This document shows positions 36,891 through 45,082 of a DNA stretch of 64,000 nucleotides, in pieces. The position numbers and the translations under genes are program-made. This DNA comes from Pelagibacteraceae bacterium. GTDB lineage: Bacteria > Pseudomonadota > Alphaproteobacteria > Pelagibacterales > Pelagibacteraceae. The stretch is taken from positions 310,001-374,000 of the forward strand of contig JAGYIF010000002.1 of assembly GCA_018402735.1 (NCBI GenBank), in the 5' to 3' direction. Below the pieces are notes generated by a model, which searched no databases, was not told the origin of the DNA, and was given only the letters and a program-made list of their open reading frames with translations. The stretch's first letter is position 1; each line of letters starts with the position of its first letter.

Positions 36891-37478
36891 TTAAATTGTG
36901 CCTTTGGTTGAGGGAATTATGTCCTTCATTCTCTGATCAATTTCAAAAGCTGATCGCAATGTTTTTGCCAAACCTTTGTAGCAAGATTCAATAATATGAT
37001 GACTGTTGTCTCCATAAATATTTTCTATGTGAAGAGTTATTCCTGCAGCTTGAGCAAATGCTTGGAACCACTCTTTAAAAAGTTCTGTGTCCATCTCTCC
37101 AAGTTTTTCTACTTTTAATTTTACATTCCAAACCAAATAAGGACGATTAGAAACATCCAAAGCTACTCTGCTTAAAGTTTCATCCATAGGTATAAGAGCA
37201 TGTGCGTATCTTTTAATTCCTTTTTTATCACCCAGGGCTTTGGCAATAGCTTCGCCCATTGCAATTCCCGTATCTTCCGTGGTGTGGTGCAAATCAATAT
37301 GCAAATCTCCCTTTGCTTTAATTTTAAGATCAATTAAAGAATGCTTAGAAATTTGCTCTAACATATGGTCAAGAAATCCAATACCTGTTTGAATTTCATA
37401 CTGCCCCGTACCATCTAAGTTTACTTGTACACTAATGCTAGTTTCTTTTGTTTTGCGCTCTATGCTTGCTGTTCTCAT
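36891..37478 (-). CDS. hisB: Imidazoleglycerol-phosphate dehydratase
   Basis: A 195-residue monofunctional HisB, removing water in the sixth step of histidine synthesis. Mn-binding motifs [14 protein letters not shown] (near 34), [16 protein letters not shown] (near 62), NSHHIIE (near 146) and a terminal RSAFEID are intact. It is the first gene of the leftward his operon and diverges from hslV over 100 nt. Confidence 0.97.
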   Translation of the reverse strand: MRTASIERKTKETSISVQVNLDGTGQYEIQTGIGFLDHMLEQISKHSLIDLKIKAKGDLHIDLHHTTEDTGIAMGEAIAKALGDKKGIKRYAHALIPMDETLSRVALDVSNRPYLVWNVKLKVEKLGEMDTELFKEWFQAFAQAAGITLHIENIYGDNSHHIIESCYKGLAKTLRSAFEIDQRMKDIIPSTKGTI

Positions 37479-37522
37479 CGTATATGATTACTCTATTATA
37501 ATAAATAAGCTGAAATTTATAC

Positions 37523-37552
37523 CTTGAAGATATAAGTTTTATAACCACATAA
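37523..37552 (+). promoter_or_regulatory. RpoH-like promoter for hslVU
   Basis: CTTGAAG at 37523-37529 and CCACATAA at 37545-37552 with a 15-nt spacer resemble the heat-shock consensus CTTGAAA/CCCCATNT (6/7 and 6/8). It lies 26 nt before the hslV ATG, in the correct place for a protease operon that is heat induced in other proteobacteria. Confidence 0.5.
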
Positions 37553-37578
37553 GTATTACTAATAAAATAAAGCAAAAT

Positions 37579-38124
37579 ATGGACAATACTAATACCAATT
37601 GGCACGGCACAACGATTGTTTTAATTAGGAAAGGTAAGGATGTAGTCGTAGCTGGAGATGGTCAGGTGAGCATTGGTAACACCATCATGAAAAGCACTGC
37701 TAAGAAGGTAAGAAAAATAGAAGGCAAAAATGTAATAGCTGGTTTTGCCGGATCAACTGCCGATGCTTTTACATTATTCGAAAGATTAGAGGAAAAATTA
37801 GAAAAACATGGGGGGCAATTAACAAGGGCTGCTGTTGAATTGGCGAAAGACTGGAGATCAGACAAATTTTTAAGGAGACTAGAAGCCTTAATGGCCGTAG
37901 CTGATAAAGACAAAAGTTTTATTATAAGTGGTAACGGAGATGTACTCGAACCTGAACATGGGGTAATTGCAATAGGTTCGGGTGGTAATTATGCACTCGC
38001 GGCAGCACGAGCTTTGCTGGGAGAGACAGACAAAACTGCTGAGGAAATTGCTAGAAAATCAATTGAGATTGCATCTGAAATTTGTGTGTTCACAAATAAT
38101 AATATCACAATCGAAAAATTATAA
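37579..38124 (+). CDS. hslV: ATP-dependent protease subunit HslV
   Basis: A 181-residue proteasome-like peptidase. The short propeptide ends at WHG, exposing the catalytic Thr of [31 protein letters not shown] follows as in the family. With HslU it forms the HslUV (ClpQY) protease in the cytoplasm. It abuts hslU with no gap and has a heat-shock-like promoter upstream. Confidence 0.98.
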   Translation: MDNTNTNWHGTTIVLIRKGKDVVVAGDGQVSIGNTIMKSTAKKVRKIEGKNVIAGFAGSTADAFTLFERLEEKLEKHGGQLTRAAVELAKDWRSDKFLRRLEALMAVADKDKSFIISGNGDVLEPEHGVIAIGSGGNYALAAARALLGETDKTAEEIARKSIEIASEICVFTNNNITIEKL

Positions 38125-39444
38125 ATGGACGCAGAAAGAAAAATAGTTTCTTTTTCTCCAAGAGAAATAGTATCTGAATTAGATCGTTATGTTATTGGAC
38201 AGGCTGCTGCTAAAAAAGCAGTCGCGATTGCCCTAAGAAATAGATGGAGAAGACAAGAGCTTCCTGCAGATTTAAAAGAGGAAGTGATGCCAAAAAATAT
38301 TTTAATGGTAGGGCCAACGGGTGTTGGAAAAACAGAAATTTCGAGAAGGCTTGCTAAATTAGCTGAGGCTCCCTTTATTAAAGTAGAGGCAACAAAGTTT
38401 ACAGAAGTTGGTTATGTTGGAAAAGATGTTGAACAAATTATTAGAGATTTAATTGAAATAGGAATAGCTCTTATTAAAGATAAAAAAAGAAAAGAAGTAG
38501 AAGCAAAATCTCAGCTTTCATCTGAAGAAAGAGTTTTGGATGAACTTGTGGGAAAAAGTGCAAGTATAGCTACTAAAGAAAGCTTCAGAAAACGCCTGAG
38601 AGCGGGTGATTTAGACAACACTATTATTGAAATTTCTGTTCAAGAAAATCCAACCATGCCCTCATTTGAAATTCCAGGAATGCAGGGAGGTGTTGGAATG
38701 GTTAACATTAGCGAAATATTTAATAAGGGAATGGGCGGAAGAAAGAAAAAGAAAAAAATGACAGTAAAAGAATCTTATGAATATTTAATACAAGAAGAGG
38801 CTGACAAATTAATTGACCAAGAACAAATTATTAAAGAGGCTAAATTTTCTGTGGAAAATAATGGAATTGTATTTCTAGATGAAATAGACAAGGTCTCAGC
38901 TAGAAGCGAAAGATCGGGAGCCGATGTTTCTAGAGAAGGTGTTCAGCGTGATTTATTACCCCTTATTGAAGGAACCACAGTTAATACAAAACATGGACCA
39001 ATCAAAACTGATCACATCCTTTTTATTGCATCTGGTGCATTTCAACTAGCTAAACCTTCCGATTTACTGCCTGAGCTGCAAGGAAGATTACCTATTAGGG
39101 TAGAATTACAACCACTCACTAAGGAAGACTTTATTAAAATTTTGAAAGAGCCAGATAACAGCTTAATCAAACAATATATTGGTTTAATGAAAACTGAAAA
39201 TGTTGATTTACAGTTCACTGATGATGGCATTGAATCAATCGCCGACATTTCTACACATATAAATTCTACCATTGAAAATATTGGAGCGCGAAGATTACAC
39301 ACTATTTTGGAAAAAGTATTAGAGGATATTAGTTTTTCCGCATCTGATAGAAATGGTGAAAAGGTTTTGATTAACAAATCCTACGTAGAGACAAATCTTT
39401 CTAATATCATCAAAGACAAAGACCTATCTAGATTTATTCTATAA
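38125..39444 (+). CDS. hslU: ATP-dependent protease ATPase subunit HslU
   Basis: A 439-residue AAA+ unfoldase. Walker [18 protein letters not shown] is near residue 57, Walker [12 protein letters not shown] near 249, the pore motif [15 protein letters not shown] near 87, and the sensor 2 arginine region [12 protein letters not shown] near 387. The intermediate I-domain (about 110-240) is intact. The C-terminal SRFIL docks into HslV. It ends convergent with the Smr gene (6-nt overlap). Confidence 0.98.
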   Translation: MDAERKIVSFSPREIVSELDRYVIGQAAAKKAVAIALRNRWRRQELPADLKEEVMPKNILMVGPTGVGKTEISRRLAKLAEAPFIKVEATKFTEVGYVGKDVEQIIRDLIEIGIALIKDKKRKEVEAKSQLSSEERVLDELVGKSASIATKESFRKRLRAGDLDNTIIEISVQENPTMPSFEIPGMQGGVGMVNISEIFNKGMGGRKKKKKMTVKESYEYLIQEEADKLIDQEQIIKEAKFSVENNGIVFLDEIDKVSARSERSGADVSREGVQRDLLPLIEGTTVNTKHGPIKTDHILFIASGAFQLAKPSDLLPELQGRLPIRVELQPLTKEDFIKILKEPDNSLIKQYIGLMKTENVDLQFTDDGIESIADISTHINSTIENIGARRLHTILEKVLEDISFSASDRNGEKVLINKSYVETNLSNIIKDKDLSRFIL

Positions 39445-39870
39445 TTTTTTTAGAGTTACTATCATTGATCCTTCGCCTCCCAAAGAAATGGGGCTAGACT
39501 CAATTGTATTAATTGATGATGAGTAATTTTTTTTTAGGTATTCTGGAACTGCATAACGCAAAAGGCTAAGATCCTTGGAAACATATGGATCGCTTTCTTT
39601 GTTTGAATGAAGTCCTTTTCCTGTAATAAGTAGAATTTTTTTAAGCTGTTTTTCTTGAGCAAATAAAATGAGGTGATCAATTTTTTCAAAAGCTTCAGCT
39701 ATAGTATAACCGTGTAAATCTACTCTTAACTCATAACTGGCTACATTTTTCTGCTCATGCTTTGGAGAAAATTGTACATCTTTATCTTCAACTGACTTTG
39801 TTTGATTAATAAAATTATTCCAAGTGTCTAAATCTTCTTTGGAAATTTTAGTGTTTAGTTTCTTTTCCAC
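39439..39870 (-). CDS. Smr-domain protein
   Basis: A 143-residue protein with a C-terminal Smr (MutS2-related) domain: [19 protein letters not shown] near 50 has the DLHG motif, and [11 protein letters not shown] near 78 has the TGKG loop. Such stand-alone Smr proteins may be endonucleases acting on DNA or RNA, and recent work links Smr domains to ribosome collisions. It overlaps the Tim44-like gene by 23 nt on the same strand, suggesting coupling. Confidence 0.9.
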   Translation of the reverse strand: MEKKLNTKISKEDLDTWNNFINQTKSVEDKDVQFSPKHEQKNVASYELRVDLHGYTIAEAFEKIDHLILFAQEKQLKKILLITGKGLHSNKESDPYVSKDLSLLRYAVPEYLKKNYSSSINTIESSPISLGGEGSMIVTLKKL

Positions 39871-40471
39871 TAGACTCTTTTTCGGCAGATAGCTCTGTTA
39901 AATACCATGTGGGGTCTTTGGATTTTAAGTCTCTTTCAAAACTCCAAATATCTGTCGTGGTTTTAGTTTTTTCTGGGTCTCCCTCTATCACCTCGCCTTT
40001 TTCATTTCTCAAACTTGTTATTATTTGGCTAATAAAACGAGCTGTAACTTTGTATTTAGTTCCAACATTGTGCACATGATCAATAGAGAATTTTTGTATC
40101 CCAATAAAGGTTAAGTCTGATTTTAGCTTTTTTGTATTTCGCTCATCAATAATTTTCACAAAATCTTCATACAATTTTTGTGTAAGTAAAGTTTTTAGAG
40201 TGGCTTTGTCTCCGCTTGCAAAAGAGTTAATAATCATTTCATAAGCATATTCTGCTCCTTTTTTGAAAGAGGCCTCATCAAAAGTAAGTTCTTTTGCTTT
40301 TTCTTTGACGTCCTTAACAAAAGAAAAATTTTCCTCCGATTTGTTCGAAAAATCTGTCTTAATGGGAGAATTATCTGCACCTTTGCCTAAAACGTTGCGC
40401 AACCTCAAAAAAATAAAACCAGCCAACATTGCCAGCAAAATAATATCTATATAACCAAAATTTTCGCTCAT
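39848..40471 (-). CDS. Tim44-like inner-membrane protein
   Basis: A 207-residue protein with one N-terminal membrane segment (IDIILLAMLAGFIFLRLRNVLG) and a C-terminal Tim44-like domain (about 70-200, FKKGAEYAYEMIINSFASGDKATLKTLLTQKLYEDF). Bacterial relatives are ancestors of the mitochondrial import motor subunit Tim44; their bacterial role is not settled. The position next to fxsA, secB and an Smr gene is conserved in alphaproteobacteria. Confidence 0.92.
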   Translation of the reverse strand: MSENFGYIDIILLAMLAGFIFLRLRNVLGKGADNSPIKTDFSNKSEENFSFVKDVKEKAKELTFDEASFKKGAEYAYEMIINSFASGDKATLKTLLTQKLYEDFVKIIDERNTKKLKSDLTFIGIQKFSIDHVHNVGTKYKVTARFISQIITSLRNEKGEVIEGDPEKTKTTTDIWSFERDLKSKDPTWYLTELSAEKESSGKETKH

Positions 40472-40519
40472 GTTTGAATTTTAAAATTTAATAATTATAT
40501 GCAATAATAAGTCATCTAT

Positions 40520-40933
40520 ATGCAATTTACACTATTATTTTTTATCTTATTGCCGCTGGTAGAAATATATTTAATGATAAAAATTGGGTCTGTTATTGGT
40601 GCTTTTAATACAATTTCCATAACTATTTTAACTGCCATTATAGGTGTCTATTTTGCTAAACTGCAGGGTCTCTCTACCTTGCGGTCTTTGGCTGAAAACA
40701 TTCGCATTAATAAAAGCTCTATAGGAGAAATAATTAATGGTTTTTGCTTAGTTATTGCAGCTTTTTTACTAATTTTACCTGGATTTTTAACTGATTTTTT
40801 TGGATTTTTATTGTTAATACCTTTTTCAAGAAGCATAATTTTAGGAAATTTTTTTCCTCAAACAAAAAATAGTAAAATAGATATAATAGAAATAAATCCG
40901 GAGGAAATAGAAGAGCATGACAAATTTAAATAA
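40520..40933 (+). CDS. fxsA: FxsA-family membrane protein
   Basis: A 137-residue FxsA protein: LFFILLPLVEIYLMIKIGSVIG at the N-terminus and GFLLLIPFSRSIIL near 95 are family signatures. Three to four hydrophobic segments suggest an inner-membrane protein. In E. coli FxsA affects phage exclusion by F plasmid; its native function is unknown. It diverges from the Tim44-like gene and overlaps secB by 17 nt. Confidence 0.92.
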   Translation: MQFTLLFFILLPLVEIYLMIKIGSVIGAFNTISITILTAIIGVYFAKLQGLSTLRSLAENIRINKSSIGEIINGFCLVIAAFLLILPGFLTDFFGFLLLIPFSRSIILGNFFPQTKNSKIDIIEINPEEIEEHDKFK

Positions 40934-41360
40934 TACTGATTATGAGGTAGTTGCAAAATATATTAAAGATATTTCATTTGAAATTCCTGATCCTGATTGC
41001 TTTATAGATGCGGCTCAGAACTTGGGTGAATACTCAACAAAATTAGATATTAATAGTCAACCATTTAAAAACAACTTGATAGAATTAAATTGCAAATTTA
41101 TTCTTGAGGCACCAGAAAAAATAGAAAAAAAAATTTATACAGAGGTTTGTTTGTCTATTGTTTTTAAAATTACCAATAACAAGCTAACTGCAGATGAGAT
41201 AAAAAAATTAATTTTAATTACTATTCCAACTGAATATTTTCCATTTATGAAGGAAATGGTAACAGACCTGTTTCAAAAATCTGGTTTTAAAAAATTTACA
41301 TTTACAAAAGAAGTAGATTTTAAAGAACTTTACAAACTGCAGTTTCCTACTTCAACATAA
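40917..41360 (+). CDS. secB: Protein-export chaperone SecB
   Basis: A 147-residue SecB. KYIKDISFEIPDPDCF near residue 14 and YFPFMKEMVTDLFQKSGFKKFTF... at the C-terminal region (conserved as P-x-x-R/M-x-x-x-x-D-L-x-x-x-G-F) match the family, but the middle is diverged from the E. coli form. It keeps secretory proteins unfolded for SecA. A good Shine-Dalgarno (GAGG) lies within the end of fxsA. It converges on dnaQ with a 14-nt overlap. Confidence 0.85.
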   Translation: MTNLNNTDYEVVAKYIKDISFEIPDPDCFIDAAQNLGEYSTKLDINSQPFKNNLIELNCKFILEAPEKIEKKIYTEVCLSIVFKITNNKLTADEIKKLILITIPTEYFPFMKEMVTDLFQKSGFKKFTFTKEVDFKELYKLQFPTST

Positions 41361-42024
41361 AAGACTTGGGTACATGTGTTTTTAAAAATTCACTGTGTAA
41401 TTTTAATTCTTCTTCCGTAACAGGAATTACAATTTTTTTTCTGTTTTGGTCTACTTTTCTCACAAAATTTTCGTCACTAGAAGAAATAATGTTTTGCTGC
41501 AAATCTAAGAACGGCTCCTTTTTCTCCAGTAACTCAATGTAGATTTCAGTAAGTAAATTACAATCTACTAAAGCTGAATGTTTTTCTCTTTTAGAAGTAT
41601 CAATTTTAAATCTTTTACAAAGCGCATCAAGACTTGCTTGTGCTCCAGGAAACTTTTGTCTCGCAAGAAACAAAGTGTCAATTACCCTCTCCTTTAATAT
41701 TGGCTTATGATCTAGTAATTGTAGTTCTTTGTTTAAAAAAGCTAAATCAAAATCAGCATTATGAATTATTAATTTGGAATCTTTAATAAATTCTAAAAAT
41801 TCTTTTACTACGTCTTTAAACACTGGTTTGTCTCTTAAAAATTCTCTGGTGATACCATGCGTTTGATAAGCACCATCAGAAATGTCCATTTCCGGATTTA
41901 TAAAAGCATGAAAAACTCTTTTAGTTGGAATTTGATTTTCTAATTCAACACAAGCAATTTCAATAATTTTATCAGAAGTAAAAGATAGGCCCGTTGTTTC
42001 TGTATCTAAAATAACTTCAAGCAT
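41347..42024 (-). CDS. dnaQ: DNA polymerase III subunit epsilon (3'-5' exonuclease)
   Basis: A 225-residue DEDDh exonuclease, the replicase proofreader. Exo I is ILDTETTGLSF with Asp7 and Glu9 positions, Exo II is HNADFDLAFLNKEL near 91, and Exo III is KREKHSALVDCNLL with the His and Asp. The C-terminal extension has EELKLHSEFLKTHVP that may bind the alpha subunit. It is the last gene of the ppsR-maf-aroE-coaE-dnaQ run, abutting coaE. Confidence 0.97.
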   Translation of the reverse strand: MLEVILDTETTGLSFTSDKIIEIACVELENQIPTKRVFHAFINPEMDISDGAYQTHGITREFLRDKPVFKDVVKEFLEFIKDSKLIIHNADFDLAFLNKELQLLDHKPILKERVIDTLFLARQKFPGAQASLDALCKRFKIDTSKREKHSALVDCNLLTEIYIELLEKKEPFLDLQQNIISSSDENFVRKVDQNRKKIVIPVTEEELKLHSEFLKTHVPKSFMLK

Positions 42025-42606
42025 TTATATAATTATACTATCAATAATTTGCTTTGCTCTCAATCTTGTTTTTTTTGGGTTAAAGTCGTTATCAAAAATA
42101 ATATCCGCTTGCATTTTTTTATCATCTGGTTTTAGTTGAATTTCTTTTAAAATATTTACCATTTTTTTATTATAGCCTGACCTTTTTTTTAAGTGATGTT
42201 GTAATAATTTTTTTTTGGGATTAATGTACACAACAATATCTTTGGGCTCATGTAATTTATTTTCTAGAAGAAGGGGTATATCTAATATAACTACTTTTTT
42301 ATTTTTGTTTTTCTTTAAAAATAAATTCATTTTTTTTCTTACCTCTGGATGAATTATTTTAATAATTTTTTTTAAATTTTTTTTATTTGACAAAATAAGT
42401 TTACTTAGCTCTCCTTTGTCTGTGGGAAAAGTTGAAATAAAATGTGGAAACAATTGTTTTAGTTTCAAAAATACTAATTTACTGGTGGAGTAAATATTGC
42501 TAACTTCTTGATCTGCATTGAATAGGGGATATTTTGATCCTGCTAATAAGCGAGCAATATATGTTTTTCCTGAACCAATTTCTCCTATTAAGCATATTTT
42601 AATCAT
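42025..42606 (-). CDS. coaE: Dephospho-CoA kinase
   Basis: A 193-residue P-loop kinase for the last step of CoA synthesis. Walker A is LIGEIGSGKTYIARLL at residues 6-21, DADQE-type motif FNADQEVSNIY near 30, and VILDIPLLLENKL near 109. The sequence is rich in Lys and AAA codons. It overlaps aroE by 8 nt and abuts dnaQ. Confidence 0.95.
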   Translation of the reverse strand: MIKICLIGEIGSGKTYIARLLAGSKYPLFNADQEVSNIYSTSKLVFLKLKQLFPHFISTFPTDKGELSKLILSNKKNLKKIIKIIHPEVRKKMNLFLKKNKNKKVVILDIPLLLENKLHEPKDIVVYINPKKKLLQHHLKKRSGYNKKMVNILKEIQLKPDDKKMQADIIFDNDFNPKKTRLRAKQIIDSIII

Positions 42607-43420
42607 GCAATTTTTTTTTTACTAATTGCAAAAGTTGTTTGTCTATGGTCGGTGAAATCTTATTCCAGATTTGAAAAGCTTTCAGCGCCTGATATAAAAA
42701 CATCTTAAGGCCATTAATTACTTGGTGACCTTGTGCTTCTGCTTGTTTTAAAAAGCTAGTTTGAACTGGGTTATAAATAACATCATAAAAAACTGTGCTT
42801 TTGTTAACCGAGGAGAAGTTAAAATTTAAATCTTCTTTTTTCTCCAAGCCTAAACTCGTAGAATTAACTACCAAATCAACATCAAACTTTTTATGACGAA
42901 GATCATCCCATAAAATTTGTTGTACTAATGGACCAAATTTATTTTTAAGAACTTCAAATTTTTCTTTTGTTCTGTTAGCAATGATAACTTTATTTGTACT
43001 TACATTTTTAAGAGCTTGCACAATTGAAGGAGATACGCCTCCAGCGCCTATTAAAAGTACTGATTGAATTATTTTGTTAGGTACTAATTCTGCTAATGAA
43101 TTCTGAAATCCAAAAACATCCGTGTTGTCACCAATTATTTTATTGTTTTTCTTATATACCGTGTTTACTGAACTGGTCTTTAATGCAACTTCTGACAATT
43201 CGTCTAGTAAAGGTATGATTTTTTGTTTGAAAGGAACGGTCACATTCGCTCCTACTATTTTTTCTTGTCTAATATTTTGAATTACATCCTCCAGTCCTTT
43301 TTCTTCTACAAGCACCTTTTCATATGTCGCTTCAATCATGTTTTGCTCAAACCAGTAATTATGCACCAGCGGGGATAGTGAGTGTTTTATTGGATTGCCA
43401 ATAACTATGAATTTTTTCAT
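42599..43420 (-). CDS. aroE: Shikimate dehydrogenase
   Basis: A 273-residue NADP-dependent enzyme of the aromatic amino-acid pathway. GNPIKHSLSPLVHN is at residues 7-20, the catalytic Lys in NVTVPFKQKIIPL near 66, and Asp in IGDNTDVFGFQ near 103. The nucleotide fold LLIGAGGVSPSI is near 126. The start overlaps the maf stop as ATGA. Confidence 0.97.
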   Translation of the reverse strand: MKKFIVIGNPIKHSLSPLVHNYWFEQNMIEATYEKVLVEEKGLEDVIQNIRQEKIVGANVTVPFKQKIIPLLDELSEVALKTSSVNTVYKKNNKIIGDNTDVFGFQNSLAELVPNKIIQSVLLIGAGGVSPSIVQALKNVSTNKVIIANRTKEKFEVLKNKFGPLVQQILWDDLRHKKFDVDLVVNSTSLGLEKKEDLNFNFSSVNKSTVFYDVIYNPVQTSFLKQAEAQGHQVINGLKMFLYQALKAFQIWNKISPTIDKQLLQLVKKKLHD

Positions 43421-44007
43421 TGTGTTTGTTGATTAAAATAATTTGTGACGGCTGCAATTGGCATTCCTAAAATAGAATTCTGATCTCCCTTAATAGTTTC
43501 AAATAGATATTTTCCTTCTCCTTCTATTTGATACACCCCATATTTCTTCATTACTTCTATACCAATTTTTTTAAGATATTTTTTTATTTCAGAATTAGAA
43601 ATTTTTTTCATTGTTAAACTGGAAGTGTCATGGTGGTGCCAAACCATGCTACCGTTTTTAGAAACACAAACTGCACTATGTAGTTGGTGCGTTTTGCCAT
43701 TTAATTGTCCCATAATGAACTCCGCCTCTTCGATGTTTTTTGGCTTACTAATATAATTATTTTCTAAATCTAAAACCTGATCTGCGCCTAAAACAAAAAA
43801 ATTAGAAAATTTACCACTAATTCTATTCGCTTTATGCTCTGCTAGACTTTTTGCTATAGCCACACAACTTGCGTTGTTTGCTTTTAGAGATTGTTTAATT
43901 TCATCTTCATCCACTCCCGAAACTTCTGTTCTTATTTCAAATCCTGCGTTTTCTAATATTGTTTTTCTTATCTCGCTTTTAGAGGCTAAAATAATATTTT
44001 TAATCAT
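43417..44007 (-). CDS. Maf-like nucleoside triphosphate pyrophosphatase
   Basis: A 196-residue Maf/YhdE-family enzyme. ILASKSEIRKTILENAGF is at residues 5-22 (S-x-x-R motif), GADQVLDLENN near 70 holds the catalytic Asp, and IEGEGKYLFETIKGDQNSILGMP near 160 is the C-terminal motif. The family removes modified or canonical nucleotides such as dTTP/UTP. It lies in the conserved ppsR-maf-aroE-coaE-dnaQ order. Confidence 0.94.
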   Translation of the reverse strand: MIKNIILASKSEIRKTILENAGFEIRTEVSGVDEDEIKQSLKANNASCVAIAKSLAEHKANRISGKFSNFFVLGADQVLDLENNYISKPKNIEEAEFIMGQLNGKTHQLHSAVCVSKNGSMVWHHHDTSSLTMKKISNSEIKKYLKKIGIEVMKKYGVYQIEGEGKYLFETIKGDQNSILGMPIAAVTNYFNQQTQ

Positions 44008-44815
44008 CAGTTTTTTTTATCTCATACATTTTTACAATAGCTGCTGCTGTTTCCTCTACTGATTTTCTTGTTACATCAATTGTTGGAATTTTTTTTGTGG
44101 TGAACATTTTCTTTGATTTGTTAACTTCATCTTTTATAAAATCGATATTCGCATAATCTTGCTGTTTATCATTCAAAAGATTCATTCTTGTTTTTCTAAT
44201 ATCAACCAGACGATCAGGATCTATGTACAACCCAACCAAAAGAGCTTTTGATTTAAAAATAAAATCTGGAACTTCATGATGAGAGACAAGCGGAATATTG
44301 CCGGTCTTAAAACCTTTTTCTGCCAAATAAATAGAGGTTGGCGTTTTGCTAGTTCTGCTTACTCCCAATAAAATTACATCTGCATCTATCATGCTCTCGA
44401 GTTGCTGCCCGTCGTCATGTGCCAGAGTGTATTGTATTGCTTCTATCTTTTTATAATATTCAGTATTTAGCTCGTGTTGTCCACTCGGACGCCTTGTTGC
44501 TTTCTCAGAGAACAAATTTTCAAATTGTGGAATTAAGTGATCTAAAACTCCAAAACATGGGATATTTAAAGATTTGCTTTCATTTTTAATAAAATTTGAA
44601 GTAGACGATTCTACTAACGTATAAAGAATTATTGGGTTGGCTGTTTTCTTGCACTGCTCCATTAGTTGAGCTGTTTGTGCGCTTGTTCTTATAAAAGAGA
44701 AATGTTGAATAGAAAATTCCATATTTCTAAACTGTGCTTTTATAGCTAAAAAAATTCTATCAAGAGTTTCTCCGGTGGAGTCCGAGACTAAAAAAAAATT
44801 ATATTTCTTGTTCAT
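44000..44815 (-). CDS. ppsR: Pyruvate phosphate dikinase / PEP synthase regulatory protein (DUF299)
   Basis: A 271-residue bifunctional kinase/pyrophosphorylase of the DUF299 family. The start FFLVSDSTGETLDRIFLAIKAQF and P-loop-like LLGVSRTSKTPTSIYLAEKG near 148 are diagnostic. It reversibly phosphorylates PPDK or PEP synthase according to ADP and phosphate. It is the first gene left of the presumed origin, transcribed away from it; the Rickettsia gene RP001 region is the comparable neighbour of hemE. Confidence 0.95.
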   Translation of the reverse strand: MNKKYNFFLVSDSTGETLDRIFLAIKAQFRNMEFSIQHFSFIRTSAQTAQLMEQCKKTANPIILYTLVESSTSNFIKNESKSLNIPCFGVLDHLIPQFENLFSEKATRRPSGQHELNTEYYKKIEAIQYTLAHDDGQQLESMIDADVILLGVSRTSKTPTSIYLAEKGFKTGNIPLVSHHEVPDFIFKSKALLVGLYIDPDRLVDIRKTRMNLLNDKQQDYANIDFIKDEVNKSKKMFTTKKIPTIDVTRKSVEETAAAIVKMYEIKKTDD

Positions 44816-44939
44816 AAGCCTGTTGATAATAATCTATAACTCAATTCAATACATTTATCATCTTCGCTACATTCAACGGCTAAGCGGTCATATGGGTTTT
44901 TCATAAAAGTATTAGATTTTATTGAACAATTAATAAAAA

Positions 44940-44968
44940 GTTAATTTTGTTTATAAGTGTAAATTAAC
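44940..44968. repeat. Inverted repeat around a DnaA-like box in the origin candidate
   Basis: GTTAATTT (44940-44947) and AAATTAAC (44961-44968) are perfect 8-bp inverted arms. The 13-nt spacer holds TGTTTATAA. The TTAAC arms resemble half sites of regulators such as CtrA but not its 7-nt spaced direct repeat. Confidence 0.6.
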
Positions 44969-45022
44969 AATCAAATTGGTAAAAAGGGTGTTTAAAAATT
45001 ATGTATAAGTTGGGAATAAAAA

Positions 45023-45040
45023 GTTAACCTCACTATTAAC
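45023..45040. repeat. Second TTAAC inverted repeat in the origin candidate
   Basis: GTTAA (45023-45027) and TTAAC (45036-45040) face each other across 8 nt. The arms match the ends of the larger inverted repeat at 44940-44968, so TTAAC occurs three times as an outward-reading half site in the gap. Confidence 0.5.
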
Positions 45041-45082
45041 ACTTCCTACCAATACTAATACTTATAATTAATTATTATATAT

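Larger units (their letters stand above)
44816..45082. other. Probable chromosomal replication origin (ppsR-hemE intergenic region)
   Basis: This 267-nt gap is the longest in the window and is very A/T-rich, especially 45061-45082. Genes on both sides point away from it (ppsR to dnaQ leftward, hemE to rho rightward). Known alphaproteobacterial origins (Caulobacter, Rickettsia) lie next to hemE. DnaA-box-like sequences are TGTTGATAA at 44821-44829 (8/9 to TGTGGATAA), TGTTTATAA at 44948-44956 and TATGTATAA at 45000-45008 (7/9 each). TATAAT at 45063-45068 may be a hemE -10. The box set is sparse, so this rests mainly on context. Confidence 0.6.

Noticed and set aside
45024-45040. CtrA box in the origin region
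   Set aside because: TTAA and TTAAC are 8 nt apart rather than 7, so this is not a match to the Caulobacter consensus.
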